DNA from: Firmicutes bacterium UBA6806
Lineage (GTDB): Bacteria; Bacillota; Clostridia; Peptostreptococcales; Acidaminobacteraceae
Assembly (NCBI GenBank): GCA_002452745.1
Contig: DKFC01000053.1
Coordinates: forward strand, 26,184 to 90,183
Reading direction: 5' to 3'
Length of the DNA stretch: 64,000 nucleotides
The translations under genes were made by a program, and so were the position numbers. Shown piece after piece: positions 25,512-34,807 of this stretch (its first letter is position 1; every line of letters starts with the position of its first letter). The notes under the pieces were generated by a model. The model made no database searches, was not told where the DNA came from, and worked only from the letters and a program-made list of their open reading frames with translations.

Positions 25512-25541
25512 GCATGAACTCAATGAGTTCATGCTTTTTTA
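25512..25541 (+). terminator. terminator of cold-shock gene
   Basis: Perfect 10-base stem (GCATGAACTC / GAGTTCATGC), AAT loop, then seven T residues. Confidence 0.9.
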
Positions 25542-25580
25542 TTTCCGTTTTATTTTCATTCTATTTACGTTCTATTCAGG

Positions 25581-27266
25581 TTATCTTCCACTTAGCGACA
25601 AGATGTGCTTATACAGTCTCAGCATGGTGATATACGCCTGTTGTCTCTGATAGCCACCCTTCGGATCAAACCGGTTATTACCCACACCAGACATAATTTT
25701 AGCATCATAGACATATCCCAAAAACGGTTTTGCCCAGTTTGATACAAGTTCTGAATCCGAAAACATCGGGAAAACAGCTTGTGTGCTATCACCTTGTGCT
25801 GCCGCTGTGGCAGTCAACATAGTTGCAGCCTGTTCCCTTGTAATTTGGCTGTCAGGATCAAAGGTCGTCTCCGATGTGCCGCTGACAATATTTAAGGTAT
25901 ATGCAGCTCGAATATCCGCTTGTGCTCTCTCCGACAGTCCATTTATATCCACAAATGGAGACGTCATTGGAATCTCTTTCCCAATAGAGACCAGATAATC
26001 CTCCACTGACATCTGGTGAATTTGCTCAATACAGGTTATCGCAAGCGTACAAAATTCACTTCTCGTCACGATTTTGGTATAGTCACTCTGTAGAGCTGGC
26101 GGAACCAATTGTCTGTATTCTGCTTCCCTGACCTCTACAGCTGCCCAAGTCGCTGGTACGTCTTTTAAATGGGTTGAAGCCAAAACAAATGCCGATCGTC
26201 TTCCACCAGAGACACCGTAAACGCCATCTCCAAGTCCGCCTGTATGAAGTGTATTATCGGTTTTGGCGATTATGAGGTGTGAATGTCCAAAACTAACTGC
26301 ATTTACATGCTCATCAATCTTGACTGGCATTTCATTATGCGTGTTGGAATCATAATTATTGTCACCCCATATCCATAGAGTGTTGTCCTTCTTAACCACT
26401 GCAAATGCTGAATCATAAGCAGCAGCATGGGCAACATCTTCCATGATTTTAATTGGAGATAGCACATTTTCCTTGATTATCTTCGTGCCATCGTAAAATC
26501 CAACGCCATTGTCAGTTCCCCACATCCAAAGACTGCCGTCGAGCTTAATGACCATTGTGTTGACAGTATCTCCTGTGACATATTGCACATCTTCCATAAT
26601 CTTTACGGGTTCTAGCACTGGATCGCCGTGACCAACACCCAAATTAAGATCTCCGTTTTTCTTAGTTGAAAATCCCCAGAGTTCGTTGTCCTCGTTAATA
26701 AAGTACTTTCTATAAGATGGGTTCGAGACAAACTTCACCTTTTTATCATGCGGAATTTCCTTAAAAGTACTGTTAGATGTGGATAGATACAATTTGCCAT
26801 CCTGTGTGGCTACTAAGAAGCTATCGTTTCCATAACTATTCAATGAAGCACTTATCACGCCATCCTTGATCTTTTGAGGTGTATTTGACTTGCCTATGCC
26901 AGGTAAATTCCCCCAGCCCCACAGGCTGCCATCTGTTTTAATAACAAGCACTGCAGAACGGTTTACACAGACACTCTTCACATCTTCGAGGATTTTCACA
27001 GGTTCTTTGATATCGTTTAAATTAACGCTATCTATAAGTGGATACGTCTTATCGTTACTGCCAAAACCATAGAGTGCCCCATCATCTTTAATAAAAAACG
27101 TGGTATTCCATCCTGCCGCGATAACACTGCCCTCCTCACCAATTGCATAAACAGGAACGCCTGTCAAAACAAGTGATGTGATGATAATCAACATCAGGCA
27201 AATGGAAATTGGCTTTCTCACGTGTCTCCCCTCAAGTCGTTTTTCCTTCTTACTCTCTCTTTGCAT
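25581..27266 (-). CDS. exported RCC1-repeat protein with SLH domains
   Basis: 561 residues with a long basic n-region, a hydrophobic signal core (ICLMLIIITSLVLTGVPVYA, about 22-41) and no lipobox. The middle (about 45-375) contains RCC1-type blades: repeated VIKTDGSLWGWG, FINEDNELWGF, VIKLDGSLWMWG, VVKKDNTLWIWG. The C-terminal part (about 400-560) holds two clear S-layer-homology motifs (FDPDSQITREQAATML and FDPKGGYQRQQAYITML) that attach proteins to secondary cell-wall polymer. It is probably a cell-surface protein of unknown binding partner. A GGGAG site precedes the ATG. Confidence 0.85.
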   Translation of the reverse strand: MQRESKKEKRLEGRHVRKPISICLMLIIITSLVLTGVPVYAIGEEGSVIAAGWNTTFFIKDDGALYGFGSNDKTYPLIDSVNLNDIKEPVKILEDVKSVCVNRSAVLVIKTDGSLWGWGNLPGIGKSNTPQKIKDGVISASLNSYGNDSFLVATQDGKLYLSTSNSTFKEIPHDKKVKFVSNPSYRKYFINEDNELWGFSTKKNGDLNLGVGHGDPVLEPVKIMEDVQYVTGDTVNTMVIKLDGSLWMWGTDNGVGFYDGTKIIKENVLSPIKIMEDVAHAAAYDSAFAVVKKDNTLWIWGDNNYDSNTHNEMPVKIDEHVNAVSFGHSHLIIAKTDNTLHTGGLGDGVYGVSGGRRSAFVLASTHLKDVPATWAAVEVREAEYRQLVPPALQSDYTKIVTRSEFCTLAITCIEQIHQMSVEDYLVSIGKEIPMTSPFVDINGLSERAQADIRAAYTLNIVSGTSETTFDPDSQITREQAATMLTATAAAQGDSTQAVFPMFSDSELVSNWAKPFLGYVYDAKIMSGVGNNRFDPKGGYQRQQAYITMLRLYKHILSLSGR

Positions 27267-27295
27267 TGTTTTGCTCTCCCTTCATCATCAATAGA

Positions 27296-27670
27296 TTAAT
27301 CAATGGTATAATCCACCACTGCCGCCCGCTGAGCACACGCTTTGATGTCTTTGATTGCCTCTAGGCAATTCTCCCGTTTTGCATACGGAATGCTGCTAAA
27401 TACAATCTCACCTCTAAACCCAATCAGCGAAAACATCACTTCTTCCCCCTTTGATTGAACCCAAAAGAACGGACGCTTTCCCACTTGAAAGGACTCTTCA
27501 TTTACTTCTGACAGAGGCGCCGTCTCTCTAACGTGAGAAAGGCATTTCTCCAGTTCAGCACGATCCAAAAAGGTACTAGAGACAACCCTTCGTTCACCAT
27601 CTGTTCCTCTGAATGTAAAATAGTAACTCCCAGTAGGCGTCTGTTTGATTTCAAAGACCGCTCGCTTCAT
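27296..27670 (-). CDS. DUF1508 (YegP-type) protein, two domain copies
   Basis: About 124 residues from the ATG at 27670, which has a GGTGAG site; an ATG at 27688 without one would add six. Two tandem copies of the DUF1508 unit are visible: FEIKQTPTGSYYFTFRGTDG and FFWVQSKGEEVMFSLIGFRG, each followed by an SS-type strand and a Cys-containing helix (LEKCLSHVRE, ENCLEAIKDI). The family's function is unknown. A structured region lies upstream (see 27754-27860). Confidence 0.75.
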   Translation of the reverse strand: MKRAVFEIKQTPTGSYYFTFRGTDGERRVVSSTFLDRAELEKCLSHVRETAPLSEVNEESFQVGKRPFFWVQSKGEEVMFSLIGFRGEIVFSSIPYAKRENCLEAIKDIKACAQRAAVVDYTID

Positions 27671-27753
27671 CTGTCTCACCGCCTTCATGTATGTGTGTAC
27701 ACTTTACTTATGTACACTCTATTCTACGCTGTGTTTGAGTCACTCAGTAAGTG

Positions 27754-27860
27754 CCAGTGGTCATCACTAAGTCATCTGTACCTCACCACTGGAGTCATCA
27801 AAAAAAGGAAAGAGAGGCCCTCGTCACCAAATTAACTCCCTGTGAGGACTTTCTCTTTCC
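27754..27860 (-). promoter_or_regulatory. two hairpins, possible attenuator ahead of DUF1508 gene
   Basis: CCAGTGGT (27754-27761) pairs with ACCACTGG (27785-27792). GGAAAGAGA (27807-27815) pairs with TCTCTTTCC (27852-27860), with an inner CCTC/GAGG pairing. On the minus strand the second hairpin is followed directly by seven T residues, making a convincing intrinsic terminator although no gene on that strand lies upstream of it. It could attenuate the DUF1508 gene or end a short RNA. Confidence 0.45.
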
Positions 27861-27924
27861 CAATTCAAAATTTGTGGTATGATGAATTTATACAGCATTC
27901 ACTTATCATTTCGGAGGTAAATTC

Positions 27925-29640
27925 ATGGAAATTTCAGACAAACTCGCACTCGAATTTCACACGATTTTACTCTCTCATGCTCTGATACTCACCATGCTAA
28001 TCTCATTTACGAGTTACGTTTTTTTTAGAGCCAAAAAATCAGATCTTCTATACAGCTATCTTTCCGTTGTGGGAATGATTGCTCTGTGGCTCACTTCAAA
28101 AATCCTCAAAACACTTTCTCCAGTTATTGAATTGCGTTGGCTTTTCATTGTCATTCAATATTTTGCAATTGACTGCCTTGGCATTTGTCTATTGATTTTT
28201 GCCTATATCTATCGAAAAGACAAAAGACCTTCTAAGAGACTCTTAATCCTATGGGGACTGTTACCTGCCATAGCCTTTATCTGCGTCATTACAAATCCAT
28301 ATCACATGAAATTCTACGCCTATTTTGACATATACAAGGATAGGTTTGGCCCTATTTTTTATCTATCTCAAAGCATACAGTACCTCTATCTCATAAGCGG
28401 CATCTTCTTGCTGTCACACGATTTTACAGTTCAACCCGGATTTCAGGGCAATCGAAATCTCGGTAGGCTTTTCGCTGTGTTTGTATTGCTGCCGCTCATT
28501 GCAAATGCGTACTACATTTTATTTAAAATCGGCATCTTTCACTGGGTTTTCCCATTCCCAGTATTTGATTTTACGCCTATTGCCGCCGCCATCTCACTGA
28601 TGCTCTTCATCGTCCCAACATTGGCCTTCCGGTTTTTCGATATTGCTCCAATTTCACTTGGAAAACTCTATGAAATCGTTCCACAAGGTCTCTTGTACAT
28701 GGATTCAAATTCCATGCTCTATGGTGCTAATTCTACTTTAATCAGCCTATTTTCTCTAACCAAGTCTCCTGTCTCTTGGTCGTCATTTGAGTCCGAATCT
28801 TGCTGGCTATCAGAAGATATCACAAAGTCGCTCATTGCGTTTTCAAGACAAGAAAACGAATTTGAACTTGAGTTGACCCTTGTGGACAATCGTCACATAA
28901 AAGTTGAAAAACACCCTAAGAAAAATGGACACTGTTTATTCTGTTTCACCGACATCTCAGAGATCGTCCTGACACAGCACCTGCTTGCAGAGCAAAATAG
29001 GGAACTAGAAGCGGTCAATGAAAAACTCGTCCACATGGCCGATACTAAAAAAGCCCTTGCCATTGCACAAACAAAGGCGCAAATGGCGCAAAATGTTCAC
29101 GACATTCTCGGACACAGTCTGACTGTTGTCATCGGTACAGCTGAACTCGCCTCTGGGGATCCCCCCTCTGAGGCTATAAAAAAAGCTGACCAAATAGAAG
29201 AACTATTGACCAGCAGTCTAAACGATATTAAAAATGTGCATTACGGAAAAGGCGCTTTGCCAAGTGAAACGACTCTATTAAAAGCCATTGAATATCTAAA
29301 AAACGACAACATAGATATCCAAATCGAAGTGCAGGGTCAAGCCTATGAACTAAACACCCAGCAGACAGAAGCGGTCTATCGACTGGCACAGGAAGCTGTT
29401 ACCAACGCTATTAAACATGGTAAGGCAAAGAAAATCCACATGTTTCTCAGGTTTTATCCGAACCAAGTTGAACTCTACATCCTAGACAATGGCACTGGCT
29501 GTGTTCATATTGAAAAGAATTTCGGACTGCTGGGCATGGAAGCCCGCTTTAGTGCGCTTCTTGGGGAGGTCTCTTTTGCAAGTGACGGGGAATCTGGTTT
29601 TACAATCCATGCCACTTTGCCTAGACAATCTCGTGTTTAA
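27925..29640 (+). CDS. membrane sensor histidine kinase, NarL-type
   Basis: 571 residues. The N-terminal 235 residues are about seven hydrophobic spans (histidine-kinase N-terminal 7TM type), followed by a PAS-like stretch (about 245-350). The HisKA_3 domain contains AQNVHDILGHSLTVV with the phosphorylatable His392, and the ATPase domain has EAVTNAIKHGKA near 489 and DNGTG and GLLGMEAR further on. It converges with, and overlaps by 20 bases, a NarL-type response regulator that is its likely partner. The signal is unknown. Confidence 0.88.
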   Translation: MEISDKLALEFHTILLSHALILTMLISFTSYVFFRAKKSDLLYSYLSVVGMIALWLTSKILKTLSPVIELRWLFIVIQYFAIDCLGICLLIFAYIYRKDKRPSKRLLILWGLLPAIAFICVITNPYHMKFYAYFDIYKDRFGPIFYLSQSIQYLYLISGIFLLSHDFTVQPGFQGNRNLGRLFAVFVLLPLIANAYYILFKIGIFHWVFPFPVFDFTPIAAAISLMLFIVPTLAFRFFDIAPISLGKLYEIVPQGLLYMDSNSMLYGANSTLISLFSLTKSPVSWSSFESESCWLSEDITKSLIAFSRQENEFELELTLVDNRHIKVEKHPKKNGHCLFCFTDISEIVLTQHLLAEQNRELEAVNEKLVHMADTKKALAIAQTKAQMAQNVHDILGHSLTVVIGTAELASGDPPSEAIKKADQIEELLTSSLNDIKNVHYGKGALPSETTLLKAIEYLKNDNIDIQIEVQGQAYELNTQQTEAVYRLAQEAVTNAIKHGKAKKIHMFLRFYPNQVELYILDNGTGCVHIEKNFGLLGMEARFSALLGEVSFASDGESGFTIHATLPRQSRV

Positions 29641-30268
29641 CGGCAAACACTGAAAGTTCCGTTCTATCGGAGAGCCCCGTAACCGCCAGAAGTTTGGTAA
29701 TTTTGTTCTTAATCGTTCCCTCACTATAGTTTAGATGATGTCCAATGTCACGGTTAGACTTGCCCTGAACGATTAATTTTATAATCTTTATATCCATGGC
29801 GTCAAACACCATGTCATCTATCTGAACCCTCTTTTCAACTTCTAAAAAAGTGTTGCAAACAGCTGTCTGCAACAAATTGTAGACACCTTGATGGAAAATC
29901 ACCATGCCCTGATAAATGCATTTTAGAGACATGATGAGCACTTCTGGGTGCATGTCTTTTATTAAATAGCCATCTGCCCCATAGCGAATGGCTTTTTTGA
30001 TATTCTCATCATCTTCAAAGGTGGTGAGCATCACTACTTTTACCTCTGGACAGCTTGCTTTAATCTCTTTTAGCGCTTCAATGCCCCCTTTTCCCGGCAT
30101 GCCAATATCCATCAAGACAATGTCAGGTTTCACCTGTCCACAGCTAACCACCACTGACTCTCCATCTGCACAGGTTTTTACAATTTCAATTTCGGAATCC
30201 CTACTGAGCATTTCTTCAAGCATAGATCGAAAGAGCAAATGATCATCTGCCAGCAATAATCGAATCAT
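29621..30268 (-). CDS. NarL/LuxR-type response regulator
   Basis: 215 residues. The receiver domain (1-120) has the acidic pair near residues 7-8 (LLADDH), the phospho-accepting Asp in IVLMDIGMPGKGG near 54, and the conserved Thr and Lys (MLTTFEDDE, YLIKDMHPE). The C-terminal LuxR-type helix-turn-helix is IIKLIVQGKSNRDIGHHLNYSEGTIKNKI, named here only by its SNRDIG and EGTIKNK elements. It is coupled by an ATGA overlap to the upstream kinase-like gene and convergent with the true kinase. Confidence 0.9.
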   Translation of the reverse strand: MIRLLLADDHLLFRSMLEEMLSRDSEIEIVKTCADGESVVVSCGQVKPDIVLMDIGMPGKGGIEALKEIKASCPEVKVVMLTTFEDDENIKKAIRYGADGYLIKDMHPEVLIMSLKCIYQGMVIFHQGVYNLLQTAVCNTFLEVEKRVQIDDMVFDAMDIKIIKLIVQGKSNRDIGHHLNYSEGTIKNKITKLLAVTGLSDRTELSVFAVKHEIV

Positions 30269-31224
30269 GGTTTCACTTCCTTTCCCGCTATTTGTCCAAC
30301 AGTACGTCTCACTTTTTCATAGACTTTTCTCAGCTGCTCCGCCAGTTTTTTAAAGGACTCTTGATAGATGCCGCTTTCAAAGTCACTTTCCCTTATGTGC
30401 CTAATCGTTCCAAGGGATTTTTCTATGTCCAGAATCAGCATCTCCTGAATCTCAGTCAAAATTGAGAGCCTGGCACGTTCGGTTTCCAGCTCATCCACTG
30501 TTTTCAGGTACTGTGACAGTTTGATATTGGCAGTATTTAAGCGCTCGTTTTGCTGCTGGAGCACCCGCTCGCTAAGTCTGATATTGGAGACATCTTCAAG
30601 CACAACCGTATACCCCATTGGGCTGTTTTTCACGACAATCGGTGCCATCAGAAGCACAAAATAGCGATCTGATTTTTCCGTATGCATCTCAGATGTTTTT
30701 ATTTCCTTCACGGCATTATGTTCGCGATTTAAAATCTGACAGTTTTCCTCTATGTAATGCCTGAGCCTTCTCTGTTCAGCTGTATCTTCAAAAATGGCAC
30801 TGTATTTTTCAGGATGATTGATATATGTAATCATCCCATCCAAATCTGCCACAAAGACCACATCCGTGATATTGGAAAGCGCATAGGAGATATTGCTCGT
30901 TATATTGCCCATGCTGTATTTTTGTCTAATTCCCAACAGCCCCAATCCTGACAAGCCCACACCTATGGCGACAGTAAAGAAAGATCTCTGAGCCATTCTA
31001 TAGTAAAACTTTGAAAGGGGATGTACAAAGACAGCACTCCCAACCAAATAAAAAATCATGCTTCCAACCGCAAAGAAGGACAATAGGTGAATCAATATCG
31101 TATATCGGCTTGTTCTATACCGGGCCAACAAGTACATGTTTATAATGCACATGAAAAAAATAAAGGCAATTGTCATCCCCGCAATCATAAAAGGACCATA
31201 CCCAAGAACTCTTTCCACTTCCAT
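30265..31224 (-). CDS. membrane PAS protein with His-less kinase helix
   Basis: 319 residues: about three to four hydrophobic spans (1-110), a PAS domain (about 125-225, NITDVVFVADLDGMITYIN), a coiled-coil (LQQQNERLNTANIKLSQYLK) and then a segment aligned with HisKA_3. There the usual EIHD is TEIQEML, with Gln260 in place of His. The later KLAEQLRKVYEKVRRTV matches the end of that domain, and the protein stops before any ATPase domain. A kinase is therefore not possible; it may sense a signal and modulate the kinase at 27925 or bind the regulator, with which it is translationally coupled. Confidence 0.75.
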   Translation of the reverse strand: MEVERVLGYGPFMIAGMTIAFIFFMCIINMYLLARYRTSRYTILIHLLSFFAVGSMIFYLVGSAVFVHPLSKFYYRMAQRSFFTVAIGVGLSGLGLLGIRQKYSMGNITSNISYALSNITDVVFVADLDGMITYINHPEKYSAIFEDTAEQRRLRHYIEENCQILNREHNAVKEIKTSEMHTEKSDRYFVLLMAPIVVKNSPMGYTVVLEDVSNIRLSERVLQQQNERLNTANIKLSQYLKTVDELETERARLSILTEIQEMLILDIEKSLGTIRHIRESDFESGIYQESFKKLAEQLRKVYEKVRRTVGQIAGKEVKP

Positions 31225-31315
31225 ATGAAATCACTCCATGATATATTGATTTAATTTTTTTCATTATATTAAAGTTTTGCAGCCTTGTCGAGAGCTTCCG
31301 ACATTTATGTAAATG

Positions 31316-31352
31316 AAGGCTGGTTTGTGCTTTTGATGCACTGTCCCAGCCT
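31316..31352 (-). terminator. inverted repeat downstream of anti-sigma gene
   Basis: AAGGCTGG / CCAGCCTT with inner GTGC / GCAC. The T tract is poor on the minus strand, so termination is plausible but not strong. Confidence 0.45.
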
Positions 31353-31468
31353 TTAAGAGTTTAACTGTGTTTCATTCTGAGTTGGATGTTACCACTCTTT
31401 CATATTTTTATCTGCTCTACTAAGATTTAGTATGCGAAATAGATATTGACCCTGTGCTATGTCTCCAT

Positions 31469-32629
31469 TTAATTCTGTGTAAATTCCTGTCTGTAAAAGA
31501 ACACGGTTATTTGTCCTGCATCATCTCTGTGAAAGAGAACTGCATGATTTTCTTGGTTGTTCCCCCCTAGACTCATACGCTGGGAATAACCTGTCTCCCC
31601 ATCATTAAAAATCGCTTCCAACATGACGCTGCCTCCCATTGAACCTTGGTCCGTACTTCTGAAATACTCAATCATCCCGTCCTCGTTCACGGTGACAACT
31701 TCTTCTGCCACAAACGTCCAGTATTTTAAAACCTCTTCCACGGTTATATTCTCAAGAACATCAAAGGGAATCATTTGATTGCTTGCCGCTTCAGATTCGC
31801 CTGAGTTCACTTCTGGCTCAGAATTCAGACTTTCAAGGTATTTCATAGCTGCTGTTTCATCTGCCTTCGCCTTATCCAGCGGCAAGTCAAACAGCAAGTT
31901 CAACCCCTCATAACTTTCATTGGCAGTGATGAGCCCACTGGCTTCGTCGTACGCATAAGCATTTCTATGATAAAAAGTCGTATCACTGACGCAGAGGTAG
32001 AGGTTTCTGTCTGCGAATGGTTCTATGTTGTCACATTCAATAATTCGGTACATAATCCCATCTTTGACCATCTCTAAATAGCCGCCGTTCATGGTGATGA
32101 TGTTATATACCACTGGGTTTAACCCCTGTATCAGCGGTGAGACGAAGAACTGCTTTTGTCCATACGCTTCGTCTGAAGTATCTGGCATTGGCGTTCCATC
32201 TTCATTTGAAATGGCAACTACTGCATACGTTCTATCAGAAGCAAGTTCACCGTTCGTGTAGAATTCTGATTCAGCCAAATTTTCACCTGAAACCACCCCT
32301 AACAGCGTTACTTCATAACCTGCTTCTATCTTCGTTGATTCTACTAAAATGGAATTAGGGCCTTTAAATGCCTCAGCCAATTTCTCATCTCCACTAGCCA
32401 GTGCCACTTCATGCGGCGTCAAATGCTGCCAAACTGCAAATGCAACCACCGAACCGGCGATTACAAACATAGCAACAATGGCCACGATTAGATACTTCTT
32501 CATTAAATTGCTCTTTTTCATCTTTCTTTCCCTCGCTTTTTTTAGGATGGCTTCATCTAGACTCAAATCCGGCTTAAAATCGGTGGAAAGGGCATTTTTT
32601 ATCATTTTATCAAGTTCTCTATCGTCCAT
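31469..32629 (-). CDS. putative membrane anti-sigma factor
   Basis: 386 residues. A cytoplasmic N-terminus (MDDRELDKMIKNALSTDF), one transmembrane helix (about 44-66, YLIVAIVAMFVIAGSVVAFAV) and a large extracytoplasmic domain ending in a beta-rich part. It overlaps the ECF sigma gene by 11 bases and has a GGAGG site inside that gene's end, so the two are coupled. This context and topology fit a sigma-sequestering sensor, perhaps of the DUF4179 type. I see no zinc-binding HxxxCxxC motif. Confidence 0.7.
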   Translation of the reverse strand: MDDRELDKMIKNALSTDFKPDLSLDEAILKKARERKMKKSNLMKKYLIVAIVAMFVIAGSVVAFAVWQHLTPHEVALASGDEKLAEAFKGPNSILVESTKIEAGYEVTLLGVVSGENLAESEFYTNGELASDRTYAVVAISNEDGTPMPDTSDEAYGQKQFFVSPLIQGLNPVVYNIITMNGGYLEMVKDGIMYRIIECDNIEPFADRNLYLCVSDTTFYHRNAYAYDEASGLITANESYEGLNLLFDLPLDKAKADETAAMKYLESLNSEPEVNSGESEAASNQMIPFDVLENITVEEVLKYWTFVAEEVVTVNEDGMIEYFRSTDQGSMGGSVMLEAIFNDGETGYSQRMSLGGNNQENHAVLFHRDDAGQITVFFYRQEFTQN

Positions 32630-33164
32630 ATCCGTTGACCTCCAAGTATTTCTTTACCTCGTTTCTGGCCTTGTGCAGTCTGCTCTTGACCGTGCCTTCT
32701 GGCAAATGTAAGACCTTGGCAATTTCGCCAACGGACATGTCCGCTGTATAGAAGAGATACAGAGGTACTCTAAAACCTTCTTTGAGCGTATGGACGGCTT
32801 TTTCGATCATCTGACGTTGTTCTTTCTCGATCAATTTTTCCTCTGGCGTCTCCATTTCCATTTGAGGTGACTCGATCTGACAGGCCTCATAATGAGATGC
32901 TTCTGTGATAATTCTAGATCGCCTTGCAAACTTGCGTCTTTGGTTCTTCCAGTGGCTTGCGGCAATTGAAAACAAATAGCTCTTGACGTTGCTCTCACTG
33001 TCAATTTTCGTATGTATTTCAATTGCCTTTAAGAACGTCTCCTGATAGAGCTCGTCTGCACTCTCTTTGTCCTTTGTCAGATAACGGCAGAAATTGTACA
33101 GCTCTCTGCCATTATTTTGAACTAAATCTGTTATCTCTGTCTCTTTCAATTTGAATTCCTCCAC
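32619..33164 (-). CDS. ECF-type sigma factor
   Basis: Up to 181 residues. Region 2 (LYNFCRYLTKDKESADELYQETFLKA) and region 4 (VGEIAKVLHLPEGTVKSRLHKARNEVKKYL) are both clear, with no sigma-70 regions 1 or 3. The frame opens with GTG at 33164, but a GGAGG site lies within it and points to a TTG at 33149, which would remove five residues. It directs RNA polymerase to stress-type promoters, including probably its own, and is held by the membrane protein encoded next. Confidence 0.9.
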   Translation of the reverse strand: MEEFKLKETEITDLVQNNGRELYNFCRYLTKDKESADELYQETFLKAIEIHTKIDSESNVKSYLFSIAASHWKNQRRKFARRSRIITEASHYEACQIESPQMEMETPEEKLIEKEQRQMIEKAVHTLKEGFRVPLYLFYTADMSVGEIAKVLHLPEGTVKSRLHKARNEVKKYLEVNGYGR

Positions 33165-33372
33165 ATGTGGTTTAGCCCTTTCACTTATATATGGTCATCA
33201 GTCCCAGCGAGGTTCATTTTATTTTGAGGAATCACCCCTGTGAGGTCACGGGGATTGATTTGTAAAATTGTCTTAGGATTTCATAAAAACTATGGTGCAT
33301 CCATTATAACACAGGTTTTCATGAATTTGTTCCAGAGGGCTTCACCAGCAAAACCAGACTGTCCCGAAAATT

Positions 33373-33407
33373 AAAAAAACCCCTCTCTCAGTTTACCGAG
33401 AGAAGGA
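33373..33407 (-). terminator. terminator of symporter gene
   Basis: On the minus strand CCTTCTCTC and GAGAGAGGGG form a stem followed by seven T residues, immediately after the symporter stop. Confidence 0.8.
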
Positions 33408-33413
33408 TTTTTG

Positions 33414-34649
33414 TTATGCAATTTCTATTTGTTTTGTACTGACAGGTTCCATTTCCCCTTCGGATGCTCCAACAACTATGGAAGCTGCTAAATCGCCCAC
33501 GACATTTACTGTGGTTCTCGCCATATCCAGTATACGGTCGATTCCAGCGATTAACGTAAGGCCTTCAAGCGGTAATCCCACTGAGGATAGAACAATGGAG
33601 AGCATAATCAAACCACCCCCTGGAACACCAGCTGTTCCAATTGCGCCAAGCGTTGCCGTGAGAACAATCGTCCCCATTTGAGTTATAGAGAGGTCTATGC
33701 CATACACTTGTGCGATGAACAGAGCGCAGACCCCTTGGTAAAGCGATGTGCCGCCCATGTTTATCGTAGCGCCAAGCGGCAGTACAAAACTGGCGATTTT
33801 GTCGGATACCCCGAAGTTTTCCTTAATGGTTTTGATGCTCACTGGAAGTGTTCCCGAGCTGCTGGAGGTACTGAAAGCAGTTGCGGCAGCAGGCATTATT
33901 CCCTTCAAGAAGGCAACGGGTGACACACCTGCAAATCCCTTAACTGTAATTGCATAGGTGAACACGGTCTGTAACACGCAGCCTATGTAGACAGCGCCTA
34001 TAACCTTTATAAGTGGAATCAGGACATTAGTGCCATTGGACGCAACCACTGGTACAATAAGTCCAAAGACGCCAAATGGTGCTAAAGACATGATAAATCC
34101 AGTTATTTTATACATAATTTCAGCGAGACTTTCAAAAAAGCTGATAAATGGTCTTGATTGAGATTCTGTTAAAGAAGTCGCTCCAATTCCGAGAAAGAGC
34201 GAGAAAGTGATAATTTGAAGCATATTGCCCTCTACCAATCCTTGCAGAGGATTTTTAGGGATGATGTTTAGAAGTGTATCCACGAGATTTGGTGCTTCGG
34301 ATGCCGTCATATCTGTTGCAACTGGGATGCTAAGGCCTGATCCCGGCACAAATACTTTTGCAAGTAAAATCCCAATGCCAACGGCAAATGCAGTGGTTAG
34401 AAGGTAGTAACTCAGGGTCTTTGCCCCGATTCTCCCAAGCGTCTTTACATCGCCTATACTCGCCGCTCCGACGATCAGCGAGGAGAAGACCAGTGGTACG
34501 ATTAGCATTTTAATCAGGTTGATAAAAAGTGTTCCAAAAGGTTTGATGTAAGTGTTGGCAATTTCTGGCGTTCCCTGTAGCAAGAGCCCGACAACAACAC
34601 CTGTCGCAAGACCAATGAAGATTTTAGTGGTGAGTTTCATTTTTTTCAT
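33414..34649 (-). CDS. dicarboxylate/amino acid:cation symporter (GltP/DctA family)
   Basis: A 411-residue secondary transporter of the DAACS family with eight membrane helices and two re-entrant loops. The Ser-rich hairpin AFSTSSSSGTLPVS (about 262-275) and the NMGGTSLYQG motif (about 299-308) bind cation and substrate, and GVPGGGLIMLS is the second loop. It imports glutamate, aspartate or C4-dicarboxylates with H+ or Na+. It lies directly downstream of a GlnK/GlnL-like two-component pair on the same strand, which probably controls it. Confidence 0.92.
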   Translation of the reverse strand: MKKMKLTTKIFIGLATGVVVGLLLQGTPEIANTYIKPFGTLFINLIKMLIVPLVFSSLIVGAASIGDVKTLGRIGAKTLSYYLLTTAFAVGIGILLAKVFVPGSGLSIPVATDMTASEAPNLVDTLLNIIPKNPLQGLVEGNMLQIITFSLFLGIGATSLTESQSRPFISFFESLAEIMYKITGFIMSLAPFGVFGLIVPVVASNGTNVLIPLIKVIGAVYIGCVLQTVFTYAITVKGFAGVSPVAFLKGIMPAAATAFSTSSSSGTLPVSIKTIKENFGVSDKIASFVLPLGATINMGGTSLYQGVCALFIAQVYGIDLSITQMGTIVLTATLGAIGTAGVPGGGLIMLSIVLSSVGLPLEGLTLIAGIDRILDMARTTVNVVGDLAASIVVGASEGEMEPVSTKQIEIA

Positions 34650-34807
34650 ACGCTATTCCCCCTTAAATTCTGGAGGGAATTACACCGATGCTCCGATAAA
34701 TGCGCTTTTTGAAATTTTCCCCATATCCCGAACTGTGCAATTCCCTTTCAAGAAAGAGGATAGCATTTTACCTACAAAATCAAACACAATCCTATTAGAA
34801 TAAAACT

